15,719 bases of DNA from Sodalis-like endosymbiont of Proechinophthirus fluctus (GCF_001602625.1 NZ_LECR01000008.1:21740-37458), one strand, 5' to 3'. Positions 1 through 8,134 are shown, numbered from the stretch's first letter. Numbers and translations are program-made. Notes: generated by a model from the sequence alone, not told the origin.

Positions 1-727
1 CTCGGGTGTTATAGGCGCGATAGAGCTCCTCTCGCAGTGCAGTATTGTCACAATAGGTCAGCACCGGCAGATAGCTGGGGATATCCAGCGTCAGCAGCCA
101 GCCTTCCTGCTCGCGGGCCTGTGCTTTGGCGCGAGCGGCGGCAAGCGCGCTTTCGGGCATGCCGGCCAGCTCTTGTTCATCGGTTATCAACTTGCTCCAG
201 CCCATGGTCGCGTCCAGCACATTGTTACTGTAGGTCGAACCCAGCTCCGAAAGACGGGTGACAATCTGCCCGTAGCACTGCTGTTTTTCCGATGGCAGCC
301 CGATACCGGACAATTCAAAATCGCGCAACGCGTTATCCACCGCTTTTTTCTGCGCTACGCTCAACTTTACGTAATACTGGCCGTCACGCAGATTCCGATA
401 GGCTTGATACAAACTCTTATGTTGCCCCACCCAGGTGCTGTATTCAGACAGCAGTGGCAGGCTTTGTTCATAAGCTTCGCGCAGTTCCTGACTGTTCTTC
501 ACCGCGTTCAAATGGGCCACCGGAGACCAAATCCGGCTCAAACGGTCATCTGCATCCGCCAGTGGCTGGCAGAGATTTTCCCACGTGAACGGGTCGGGCT
601 GCGCCACAACCTCCTCAATGGTTTTGCGGCAGTGCTCGAGCACGGCTTTCACCGCCGGCAGGACATGCTCAGGACGGATAGCGGCAAAAGGGGGCAATAA
701 AAACGAGGTCAGTAACGGATTAGTCAT
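1..727 (-). CDS. prlC: Oligopeptidase A, N-terminal part (runs off the left edge)
   Basis: Zinc metallo-oligopeptidase of the M3 (thimet) family. In E. coli this cytosolic enzyme degrades short peptides, including cleaved signal peptides. The minus-strand frame from the ATG at 727-725 is open to the window edge (242 residues) and reads as close PrlC sequence throughout: it begins MTNPLLTSFLLPPFAAI, and later has YEQSLPLLSEYSTWVGQH, KKAVDNALRDFELSGIGLP and YSNNVLDATMGW. The start matches the E. coli start, and an AGGA lies 7 bases upstream (complement of 735-738). The HExxH zinc site is in the C-terminal half, outside the window, so catalytic competence cannot be judged. No stop or frameshift is seen in this part, unlike nearly every other gene here. 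In E. coli it lies divergent from rlmJ; here rlmJ begins about 4.2 kb away. Confidence 0.95.
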   Translation of the reverse strand, partial: MTNPLLTSFLLPPFAAIRPEHVLPAVKAVLEHCRKTIEEVVAQPDPFTWENLCQPLADADDRLSRIWSPVAHLNAVKNSQELREAYEQSLPLLSEYSTWVGQHKSLYQAYRNLRDGQYYVKLSVAQKKAVDNALRDFELSGIGLPSEKQQCYGQIVTRLSELGSTYSNNVLDATMGWSKLITDEQELAGMPESALAAARAKAQAREQEGWLLTLDIPSYLPVLTYCDNTALREELYRAYNTR

Positions 728-993
728 AGCACAGTCCTGATGTTCGTGAAGAGATAATAGGATTAACATGATGCTAACTATAGCGAAAATCAATATTGAG
801 AAAAGAGGATCGACCGCCGAGCGGAGCGATTTGTCACTTTCCCTCTGCCGCGCGTCTGATTCCAAACGTGGTTAAGCATCATTTTCCAGCATTTATTGCG
901 GATTAGCGATTAATTTATCTATTTATTATAAATAAATTATTTATTATTAGCATTAAAATACGCATCACGTATTATCTGAGGACGGGTACCATC
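728..993. promoter_or_regulatory. Spacer between divergent prlC and the DoxX pseudogene
   Basis: This 266-bp spacer must hold the prlC promoter (minus strand) and once held the promoter of the DoxX gene (plus strand). It becomes very AT-rich at about 905-960, with a run of TTTATT/AATAAA inverted motifs. I could not pick -35/-10 boxes with confidence. A TGAGGA at 977-982 precedes the DoxX ATG at 994 by 11 bases, a somewhat long but plausible ribosome binding spacing. Confidence 0.4.
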
Positions 994-1423
994 ATGCTAA
1001 CTGCCTTTAATCGAATGTTAGGCAAGCCGGATCTGGGGAAATTGCTGCTACGGTTTACCCTTAGCACCATGATGTTGTTTCACGGTATACACAAGTTCTT
1101 ATTCGAGATCAATGGCATTATCGGAATAATTCAGGCCCACGGTATGCCTGCCATTACTACCTATGGTGTGTTCATGGGAGAAACAATTGTGCCATTTATG
1201 TTTATTTTCGGCATTCTGGTGCGACACCCGCCGCGCTGATTTTCGCCTTCACCATGTTGTTTACCTAGCTGATTACCGAGCCCGGCATTATTTTTACCCT
1301 AAAAAATGTTGACGCCTGGAGGAAGGCTGGAAAATATCGCTGTTTATCTTTAATTGCATTGCCGGGCTGACCATCGCGCTTCTGGGCTGTGGCCGCTATA
1401 GCATGATGCGAAATCCCGCCTGA
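994..1423 (+). pseudogene. DoxX-family inner-membrane protein, degraded
   Basis: Small four-helix membrane protein of the DoxX family, whose members in enterobacteria are mostly of unknown function. The first frame (994-1239) reads MLTAFNRMLGKPDLGKLLLR, then LFHGIHKFLFEINGI and ITTYGVFMGETIVPFMF, all typical of the family. Near 1222 the frame is lost. The continuation (PAALIFAFTMLFT) is in another frame and hits an in-frame TAG at 1266-1268. The C-terminal part (NCIAGLTIALLGCGRYS then MMRNPA and TGA at 1421-1423) is in a third frame. There are therefore at least two frameshifts plus one stop over a family-typical length of about 140 codons. It converges on the minus-strand frame at 1454-1933 with 30 bp between them. 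Confidence 0.8.
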
Positions 1424-1453
1424 CAATAAAAATTATTGCTCATAAACCTGGTG

Positions 1454-1933
1454 CTACAAGGGCGCGGCGCGGCCAGGCCGTAAGGCGAGAGACGGGGATA
1501 ACGGCAAAACAGAATAAAAGACGCCGCGACGCGGATCCGTTGGCGTTACTGCCGCCCGGTAAATGATGTCTCGGTCAAGTATCCGAAGCCGGATGCAGCG
1601 TACCCAGCTCATGGAAATAAAGCTCTCCCTATTTAGGTACTGTGAAAGGGCCCAGCAGAAAAAATTACTTTCCACGGTGCTTAGTTCAGCGCCGGCGTCG
1701 CGCAAAAAGACCACCACCAGCGGTGAACTATCAGGAATGATCAAATATATCGGTATGCCGCACAGCTGGCCTAGTTTTACCAGGTCTTTTCTCATATTGC
1801 CGCCGGAGGCGGCCAGCAGTTTTAGTGGTTCGCGGCTAAAATCATGAAGATTTATCTCCTCACAGAACATATCGAATGCCGCGCGATTTACCGAACCGAA
1901 TAAATAGATTGACAAATCTGTGTATTTCGCCAA
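1454..1933 (-). CDS. Hypothetical protein, possible ClpP/SDH-fold remnant
   Basis: This 159-codon frame runs from a TTG at 1933-1931. No ATG is available upstream before an in-frame TAG. A GGGAGG on the minus strand lies about 11 bases before the TTG. I do not recognise the protein with certainty. The layout of the first 100 residues resembles the Clp-protease/crotonase fold as seen in SDH-type serine proteinases: strand YLFGSVN, helix RAAFDMFCEEINLHDF, strand then KLLAASGGN, helix, then IPIYLIIPDSSPLVVVFL followed by RDAGAEL. The GG after KLLAAS and the PDSS segment would correspond to the oxyanion loop and the serine region. The C-terminal 40 residues look like noise, so the frame may be a truncated or frameshifted gene. 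Being the longest clean frame between 730 and 8660, it may alternatively be a chance survivor. Confidence 0.4.
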   Translation of the reverse strand: MAKYTDLSIYLFGSVNRAAFDMFCEEINLHDFSREPLKLLAASGGNMRKDLVKLGQLCGIPIYLIIPDSSPLVVVFLRDAGAELSTVESNFFCWALSQYLNRESFISMSWVRCIRLRILDRDIIYRAAVTPTDPRRGVFYSVLPLSPSLALRPGRAAPL

Positions 1934-2268
1934 AATTCGGGCGCCTCCCTCGGGGCGGGGCTAGGAACCGGTTGTAATGGCGTACTACCCAATGCCTACC
2001 TAATAAGGAGATTAATGCCGGAAACAGGCTCAGTGCGCGAGCAGGGGATATCCCGGCGGTGCTTTGAGAAAATTGAACAATTCAAAATTCATGTGCTTTC
2101 CTTTGGCTACGCGGACTAGGCGAAAATGACTAACTCATTCATAATTGTATGAACTGGCAATTTAACAGCTGCTATGGTTTATAAGATACTAAAATTAATT
2201 ACTTATTTATTTATAATCGTCTTTTTTAGCACCTGTGCAATCAGCAAAACGGTTAGGAGACAGAGTGT
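1934..2268. other. Gene-free spacer upstream of marC
   Basis: I see no coding remnant in these 335 bp. The right half is AT-rich. A perfect -10-like TATAAT sits at 2212-2217, but no good -35 box lies 16-18 bases before it. An AGGAGA at 2255-2260 is the ribosome binding site for the marC ATG at 2269 (8-base spacing). A short inverted repeat, TTGAA-CAA-TTCAA, lies within about 2072-2086. Confidence 0.4.
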
Positions 2269-2944
2269 ATGTTTGAACTTTTCGAAGCAATCGGCCTGGG
2301 CTTGATGGTGCCGCTGCCGCTGGTGAACCCGCTCACTACCACCGTGGCTCTATTTCATAGCCTCAATAAAATATAACTGTGGATGAGCGCAATCATCAGG
2401 TACGGGCTATCGTCGGTCGTCCATGTGTTCGCCATTATGATAGTCGCCTTTATGTCGGGACGCTATGTGATGAATACCTTCAGGATTTCTATTCCGGGGC
2501 TGCTAATTGCGGGTGGGCTTATCGTCTTATTTATCGGTTTTCGCATGTTGTTTCCCGAACAGACCGATGATGATTCCGACATCGCCGAAAGCAAGACGCG
2601 CGGGATGCAGCATAAAACCACCAATATAGCCTTTGTCCCGCTGGTGATGTTGAGCACAGCAAGGACCGGGTATTTATCGCCATGATTATCAGTTTGGTAT
2701 CTTACCGTTAACGAGGATGTCTATTTTCGCGCACTCGATCACCGCACTGGCGCCGGTGCTGGTTTTTCTGACTATCAGTCTGATTGTCTGGATCGCGCTG
2801 CACAGTTCAGGCACCATTATGCATGTGTTCAGCGCCAGCGGTATCGAAGCAAGTTCACGACTGATGGGATTTTTTCTGGTGTTTACGAGCGTTCAGTTTG
2901 TTATTAATAGCGTACCAGAGATCATTGCCGATTATCATGCCTGA
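2269..2944 (+). pseudogene. marC: MarC-family inner-membrane protein, degraded
   Basis: MarC is a six-helix inner-membrane protein of the UPF0056 family. It was named for its place next to marRAB but has no proven role in resistance. The ATG at 2269 has an AGGAGA 8 bases upstream. The protein begins MFELFEAIGLGLMVPLPLVN, close to E. coli MarC. An in-frame TAA at 2374-2376 follows codon 35. The same frame then continues with family sequence (VHVFAIMIVAF, ISIPGLLIAGGLIVLFIGFR, NIAFVPLVM) until a frameshift near 2660. A short FIAMIIS piece lies in another frame. The C-terminus (SSGTIMHVFSASGIEASSRL, LMGFFLVFTSVQFVINS) reads in the frame beginning at 2717 and ends with TGA at 2942-2944. Order and length fit a whole gene with point lesions and no large deletion. 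Confidence 0.9.
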
Positions 2945-2972
2945 TGACTGTAGCGGTGAACGACGTAGAAGC

Positions 2973-2991
2973 TGGCGCCTGATAAGCGCCA
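2973..2991. terminator. Possible terminator hairpin after marC
   Basis: A perfect 6-bp stem, TGGCGC/GCGCCA, with a 7-base loop lies 28 bp downstream of the marC stop. No T-tract follows on the plus strand, so rho-independent termination is uncertain. It lies between convergent marC and the NCS1 permease pseudogene. Confidence 0.3.
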
Positions 2992-3000
2992 AACAGCTCA

Positions 3001-3066
3001 GAGCAGTGCTGGCTACCCACCTACCCACAATCACCCATAACGAGTGCAATAACCGCCGCACTGCTC
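3001..3066. repeat. 9-bp inverted repeat with a 48-bp loop
   Basis: GAGCAGTGC at 3001-3009 is exactly complementary to GCACTGCTC at 3058-3066. The loop includes a doubled CTACCCAC. It lies in the gap between the convergent marC and NCS1 permease pseudogenes. It could be an extended terminator, a small RNA remnant or chance; there is no coding potential that I recognise. Confidence 0.3.
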
Positions 3067-3098
3067 ACGCGTCTTAATACCTGCCGGCGTGCCAGCTA

Positions 3099-4119
3099 TT
3101 ACGCATCAGACCTACATCGAGTCACTATTTTCTGTTTCACCTCCGCCATCAGCCAATAAAACAGGCCAGCTGCCAACAGCGAATTCACTGACGGGATCCC
3201 CAGATGAAAATGAAGCCAACCAGACTGCCACTCAGCCAGGCCAAGACGCCCGGCCAAACGATCATAGGCGTTTACGCCGCATCTGGCAGCGTGTAGCGCT
3301 CGGGCATGGCATCTAGCAGAGTGCGATGGGTACGCAGCACGTAATAATCCACCATTATAATGCCGGCGATCGGCGGGAACAGCACGCCGAGCAAAATGAG
3401 AAAGTCGATAAAATGACTAATGATACTCACAACCGAAAGCATCGTGCCGGTAAACCCAGCAGCATCAGCTAGTGGTAGCGCCATTTGAGGTGGCTCAGTC
3501 CCGTCCAACACCGTCCGCCAGGCCTAGGCTTACGGAGTATAAGTTGACGTCATTCACTTTAATGGCGGAGAGTATCACGGTAACTAAAACGAATTCATCC
3601 GGTGCTATGGGTTGATAACCACATCCGCCGTTCCGAACGTGTGGGAGACGATGATGGACATACAATTTATTATTTTAAATATATAATATATGAAGTAATT
3701 ATAAACAAAACGTGGATCCTATTTTTAAGCGGCTGATACCAGGAGAAATTAACGCGCCGACAATGCATCCGCCTGCAACCATCGTTGCCCCTTCCTTGAC
3801 TTAACGGTATCACCAGGCCATTTGGTTGGCCATTAAAAAAATTAATCACATCCGGAGCCGGTGACAATATTATATAAGATATACAGCACTACACTATCCC
3901 CATTTCCAGGCCGACGATTTCCGATATCAGGCTGCTGAGTACCGTCGTTAACATGGCCTACCCGAAAGTCATGCTGTGGCCGAACTTTTCGCCAACCATA
4001 AATTGCGACAAAGACTTCATCATCCCCATTCGCAACAAAGTGGCATTTAACAGACTCACCCGCGAATTTGTCGGCACCAGATTATAGGTATAGTCATTTT
4101 TATTAATCTCTCATTCCAT
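3099..4119 (-). pseudogene. NCS1-family (cytosine/allantoin-like) permease, degraded
   Basis: Nucleobase:cation symporter-1 permeases are 12-helix inner-membrane proteins that import cytosine, allantoin, hydantoins and related compounds. Minus-strand pieces in family order are: a start ATG at 4119-4117 followed at codon 3 by TGA (4113-4111) and then the family N-terminus (NSRVSLLNATLLRMGMM, LSQFMVGEKFGHSMTFG, TVLSSLISEIVGLEMG, about 4075-3890); ATMVAGGCIVGALISPGISR (about 3790-3720); KVNDVNLYSVSLGLAD (about 3575-3525); SHFIDFLILLGVLFPPIAG and MVDYYVLRTHR (about 3425-3320); WLSGSLVGFIFIWG and NSLLAAGLFYWLM near the end, with a stop at 3101-3099. These pieces lie in several frames, and about 400 codons are squeezed into 1.02 kb, so internal deletions are likely. 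GGGAGGAG (complement of 4128-4135) is a strong ribosome binding site 8 bases before the ATG, showing the start was genuine. The substrate cannot be assigned. Confidence 0.85.
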
Positions 4120-4127
4120 GCATAATA

Positions 4128-4135
4128 CTCCTCCC
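4128..4135 (-). promoter_or_regulatory. Ribosome binding site deciding the NCS1 permease start
   Basis: GGGAGGAG on the minus strand, 8 bases before the ATG at 4119. It supports this ATG over a later one at 4097, which is in a different frame from the family sequence. Confidence 0.55.
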
Positions 4136-4961
4136 TATTATTGACTACCGCCTTGTTTCCTATAGCAGTCTAATATCACATACATATATTATTATCTGAA
4201 TCGACGATAAGATCATAATGAAACACATTAATGATTAATTAAAATCCTGTAAAATACTCAATATTTATATAAAAATAGATAATACCATTTTAAACGCACA
4301 CGACACTCAACGATCGATATAACTAGGGCGAGCGCATAGCCCTATCAAGCCACCGGCGTCACTTTATCGCAAGCGATTCTCACATCAGGCGTAAAAGAGG
4401 GTAACGCACTAGCTTAAGCCCGTCTTATCGCGATGCTGCATGCACTGGGCTGTGGTGCCCAGTAACCGATGCCTAATGCCTGATGCCAAATGACCGATCA
4501 CTACCCAAGCTACTGAAGGGAGTGACGGCACGCCCTACTGGAATGAAAGGTTCACAATAATACGAGACGTTCGCTGTTATCATAACCCCTCCAATATAAA
4601 ATAATACTGCCATTAGTCCTCATAAAACTCCTTTTTTTACACACCTTCACGCCCTTTGTTGGGCGCTTTTTGCGCCCACCGGCGGGGCGTTGGCTGCTGA
4701 AAATCTTCACTCCCGGCAGGGATCATGATGAGCGTGGGTGCACCTCCCTGCGCTTCATACCATAAGCGCCAAGGCGTCGGAAAGCTTTTAACCCCTTTCA
4801 CTCTCATCCTGATACAATCGTCCGTCTGACCTAATGTTTAGATGCTGTTCCTTACTTGGAGTGATGTGCGCGGGTCCTTTAAACAAACTGTGGCCGGCAG
4901 GCTTGAACTTCGACATCGGTATTAATTTAATATTCATTAAATATCAATTAGAAATAAAAAT
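4136..4961. other. 826-bp region without a recognisable gene
   Basis: The first 180 bp are AT-rich and probably hold the NCS1 permease promoter. At 4444-4463 ACTGGGC/GCCCAGT forms a perfect 7-bp stem with a 6-base loop, followed by three near-copies of GATGCCT. On the minus strand two tiny frames have good ribosome binding sites: an AGGAG before an ATG near 4618, giving 21 codons starting MRTNGSIILYW, and a GGAGGGG before an ATG near 4582, giving 36 codons starting MITANVSYYCEPF. I cannot assign either to a family. The segment 4680-4960 shows no coding signal that I can read. Confidence 0.35.
4651..4678. terminator. GC-rich hairpin with an alternative pairing
   Basis: TGGGCGC (4660-4666) pairs perfectly with GCGCCCA (4672-4678) around TTTTT. 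The left arm can instead pair as GGGC (4661-4664) with the upstream GCCC (4651-4654). This resembles a transcription terminator, or one with a competing fold. On the plus strand no T-tract follows. On the minus strand the hairpin would lie downstream of the two tiny frames near 4582 and 4618. Confidence 0.35.
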
Positions 4962-5818
4962 ATGCTCATATATCGCCACAACTTTCACGCCGGCAATCAC
5001 GCTGATGTACTCAAACATACCGTGCTCAGCCTCATCCTGAGCGCGATGTAAGGAAAAGGAAAAACCCTTCCCTATATTTTGACAGCCATGCCGGCGCGGG
5101 CCGGTATTTTCTTTTCGGCGAACAAACCAAGCGCACTGGTAAATTTCTGGAAGGCATCGCCCGGAGGATCTGGCAGGGTGACGATGCCCTCGCTTTACTG
5201 GCGACTTATCTGGAGGTGGTCCGTCATTTCAACCGCGCCGGCCAGTTGCGCTATTATCCCGGCTCGCCCCTGCTGGCCCGCTAACTGCTGCAAAGCAAAG
5301 ATAAATTACATTTAACCGAGCTACACAGCAGCTACTTATCCTCTGTTGCGCAGCGAGTTTCACAAAGATCCTCGGGCATCAGTACTGCTGGCTGACGGTT
5401 ATCAACAATTGAAGCCCCAACTGCCGCCGGGCCTCCCGGCGCGGCATAGTGCTGATCGATCCGCCTTATTAGTTGAAAACCGATTATCATAACGGGGTTA
5501 GCGCGATTCAGGAAGGCTATAAGCGTTTCGCTACCGGCGTCTATGCGCTTTGGTATCCCCAGTAGTGCTGCTGCTGCGTCAGCAGGTAAAGAACACATTG
5601 TCGGCGCTGCAGCAAGGTGGCATCCAACATATTTTACAGATTGAACTGGCGGTCCGTCTTGATAGCGACAGGCTCGGCATGACCGCTTCAGGCATGATTA
5701 TCATTAATCCCCCTGAAAACCGGAACAATAGATGAACGCGTTGCTGCCGTGGCTGCATCAGACGCTGGTTCCTTTCGGCCAGGGTCACGCTTTCGCACGC
5801 TGGCTGGTGACGGAGTAA
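4962..5818 (+). pseudogene. rlmJ: 23S rRNA (adenine-2030-N6)-methyltransferase, degraded
   Basis: RlmJ uses S-adenosylmethionine to methylate A2030 of 23S rRNA and is needed for use of DNA as a nutrient in E. coli. ATG at 4962 begins MLIYRHNFHAGNHADVLKHT. An in-frame TAA at 5049-5051 follows codon 29. A frameshift then leads into SHAGAGRYFLFGEQTKRTGK, VVRHFNRAGQLRYYPGSPLL and LTELHSSY. The catalytic motif survives as VLIDPPY but is followed at once by TAG (5470-5472) where E. coli has glutamate. Then come EGYKRFATGVYALWYPQ with two stops, GGIQHILQIELAVRLDSDRL, LGMTASGMIIINPPEN and a C-terminus ending WLVTE with TAA at 5816-5818. Length is nearly full, so decay is by point changes. No clear ribosome binding site precedes the ATG. 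gor follows after 97 bp on the same strand, as in E. coli. Confidence 0.93.
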
Positions 5819-5915
5819 ATCAGGCAGCCTATCAAATGGATTAACACAATCTTTGTGACAACGCATGTTTGTACGTTACACTTGTGCCAGCGATTTTGCT
5901 GAAGGAAACGCCCGA
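5819..5915 (+). promoter_or_regulatory. rlmJ-gor intergenic region
   Basis: A 97-bp spacer that should have carried the gor promoter. AAGGAA at 5902-5907 is a likely ribosome binding site 8 bases before the gor ATG at 5916. No confident -35/-10 pair was identified. Confidence 0.35.
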
Positions 5916-6670
5916 ATGACCCGACATTACGGTTACCTCGCCATTGGCAGTAGCACGTTACATAAATCAATCGCACCGCCCAGTGCAGCCGCAAATGCGC
6001 TGATTGTCGAGACGTATTGGTCGACGTCATACAGGCGGAAGGGCCGACATTGCATACCGGCTCAGCTCAGTGCCGTGCTCGGTGACGAAAAACTAGGATG
6101 GCAGATTGACCATGACACTGTAAAATGACCATTAATTCACCGTATATACCCTGATTTTGGCCATCGGCCGCGAACAGGCCACGGATAATCTTAATCTGGC
6201 AGCGGCAGGGATTAGATAATTGACAGCACGGCCATATCCAGGTAGATAAATACCAAAACCAACATGCCAGGTATTTACGCCGTCGGCTGTCGGAGCAGCT
6301 GTTTAACAATAGCCAGAAGAGCATCTGGACTATGCGCTCATACCGACGGTGGTGTTCATCCATCCCCCATTGGCTCCATTAGCTTGACCGAACCTGAAAT
6401 AATTGAAAGATATGGTGAAAAATATTTTCAAGTATATACGACCTCCTTCGCTTCTGTGTATACAGTGGTCACCTAGCATCGTCAATTCTGTCGAATGAAG
6501 CTGGTTTGTGTCGGTCCGCAAGAGAAGATTGTGGGCCTGGCACGGTGTGGGTTTCAGCACGGACAAAATACTGTAGAGTTTCGCGATCGCCATCAAAATA
6601 GGCGCTACCTTTGACAATACCGTAGAGATTCACCTGATCGCGGTGGGAAGAGCTGGTGACGATGCGTTAA
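5916..6670 (+). pseudogene. gor: Glutathione reductase, with the redox centre deleted
   Basis: Gor is the FAD- and NADPH-dependent flavoenzyme that keeps glutathione reduced in the cytosol (about 450 residues in E. coli). The ATG at 5916 begins MTRHYGYLAIGSS, matching the FAD-binding N-terminus, but the glycine-rich GGGSGG stretch is already damaged. After roughly 30 codons the sequence jumps to LVDVIQAEGPTLHTG, which corresponds to about residue 230 of the E. coli protein. The redox-active CVNVGC motif and the NADPH-binding region are therefore missing. Later pieces in several frames are AIGREQATDNLNLAAAGI, MPGIYAVG, LSEQLFNNSQ, HPPIGSISLTEPE, TTSFASVYTVVT, CRMKLVCVGPQEKIVG, and a tail VTMR ending in TAA at 6668-6670. 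At 755 bp instead of about 1.36 kb, with a large internal deletion, this gene is certainly dead. Confidence 0.93.
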
Positions 6671-6827
6671 ATCGTTTGCCGCTCCCACACGCGCCAGCGT
6701 AGCTGCCCTTGTTCCGCCTCCCTCCCCTTTTCTTCCCACCCGGTTGGCAAGCTTATCTTACCTCCCTGCCGACTCTCTTGTTATCACTTCGCTTTTTTAT
6801 CGCTAATCGTTTTCTGTCCACCCAATA

Positions 6828-6843
6828 CGCCCAGACTTGGGCG
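6828..6843. terminator. Hairpin downstream of gor
   Basis: CGCCCA-GACT-TGGGCG is a perfect 6-bp stem with a 4-base loop, about 160 bp after the gor stop, followed by TTGT only. A weak terminator candidate. Confidence 0.4.
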
Positions 6844-6926
6844 TTGTCACAGCGGAAATTAGACAAAGAGTGATTTCATTATCGCAATCGCACGCCCAAA
6901 AGCGGTTAGCGTAGTATGTAGGGGGT

Positions 6927-6988
6927 GGTGCCACCCTTTTACACTACTACAGCTGAAGGGGTGCCACCTGTGTACACTACAGCTGAGG
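6927..6988. repeat. Two imperfect direct repeats upstream of yhjD
   Basis: GGTGCCACC recurs at 6927-6935 and 6960-6968, each followed by TACACTAC and then CAGCTGA (or AGCTGA). The first unit is 33 bases and the second about 29. Each unit begins with the odd-length palindrome GGTG-C-CACC. It sits about 100-160 bp upstream of the yhjD ATG, so it could be a doubled operator or simply a slippage duplication. Confidence 0.6.
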
Positions 6989-7089
6989 TAATGAGCTTGC
7001 GCGAAAGACGCTGTCGGGATGCAAACCATTCCTTCCGTTATAATTATTTTACTACAGCAATAGCTTATGGGCTGACGTTGAGAGGGAAC

Positions 7090-8134
7090 ATGACCGAAAA
7101 AACCGCATGCCGACACCGCCCGTGAACCGGATATTACGATCTCGCTGACAACGCTATATGCCGGCAATGAGTCGATTAATAAGGTTGCACACCACTCCGG
7201 ATGGTTTATCGAAAATATCAGCGCTTATCCGGTGGTGGTGCATATGATCCGCTCCGAGAAACGGTTCAGCGATCTTAATCGGGCAAGTCAGTTCGGCGCG
7301 GCTATCACCTATTTTTCGTTCTTTTCTCTGATCCCCATACTGATGATATCGTTTGTCGGCGTCGGTTTTTCTCTGGCGTCAAATCCGGATGGATATCCTC
7401 ACAGATTTTATTAATAAAATCGGTGACAGTATCAGCGAACAAACGCTGTCTTCCACGCTGAATGATATGGTCCGAACCGCCGTGCAACAGCGCACGACGG
7501 TCGGCATAACCGGTTTGCTGATGGTGCCTTAGTCTGAACTGGATGAGAAACCTGCGCGAAGCAATTCGCGCCCAGTTGCGTGACGAATGGGAACACAATC
7601 CCGAAGAATAGGAGAAATTTTACCTGAAATACATAACGACCTGGTTTTACCGATAGAGTTGATAGTAGAGCTCATCGTCACGCTGTCTCTGACGTGTCTG
7701 TTTTCGCCGGCGCACAGGATTACATTATTCGAGCGATGGGACTCAACACCATCACTTGGTTGCGTTCGGTTATGTATGGTGTTGACGGGTATGACACTTT
7801 CGATTCTGGCTAATTTCCTATTACTTTTATGGATATTCTTGGTCGTTCCGCGGCATAAATAACCGCAGAACGGAATAAAACCATTTTTTCACGGGTCGCT
7901 GCTAGCGGCATTCGGTTTTGATGTGATTAAAATCATTATGATCATGACGTTACCGCAACTGGCAAAATATCCCTCTAGTTCCTCCTTCGGCTCTGTCATA
8001 TCGAGCTCATGGCGTTTTTCTATTTCTTTGAGCGTCTCATGCTGTTCTGCGCCGCATGGATAGGCACCGACGATTACGCCCACGGGGACAATAACCGACA
8101 GGAAATGGATGTTCCTTCCCCACGATACCGCTGA
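7090..8134 (+). pseudogene. yhjD: YihY/YhjD-family inner-membrane protein, degraded
   Basis: YhjD is a multi-helix inner-membrane protein of the YihY/BrkB family; in E. coli, mutations in it can suppress the need for Kdo2-lipid A transport. ATG at 7090 gives MTEK, then a frameshift near 7108 leads into a long family-like stretch (VVVHMIRSEKRFSDLNRA, SQFGAAITYFSFFSLIPIL). The frame is lost again near 7388, then resumes with LSSTLNDMVRTAVQQRTTVG, then SLNWMRNLREAIRAQLRDEW and a TAG at 7609-7611 where the family has glutamine (PEE stop EKFYLKY). The tail MAFFYFFERLMLFCAAWIG is intact and ends with TGA at 8132-8134. Length is close to full (about 340 codons). It lies directly upstream of yhjE on the same strand, as in E. 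coli. Confidence 0.92.

Larger units (their letters stand above)
6671..7089. other. Spacer between gor and yhjD
   Basis: I see no gene remnant in these 419 bp. The first half is pyrimidine-rich. A hairpin lies at 6828-6843 and a pair of imperfect direct repeats at 6927-6988 (separate entries). In E. coli this position is occupied by a long block including the ars and acid-fitness genes, none of which I recognise here. GAGGGAA at 7083-7088 may be the ribosome binding site for yhjD, although it is very close to the ATG. Confidence 0.45.

Noticed and set aside
173..700. A 175-codon plus-strand frame
   Set aside because: It lies antisense to clearly recognisable prlC sequence and shows no family signature; it is a shadow of prlC.
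3670..3867. A 65-codon minus-strand frame
   Set aside because: The NCS1 permease sequence here reads in a different minus-strand frame (GGCIVGALISPGISR), so this frame is spurious.
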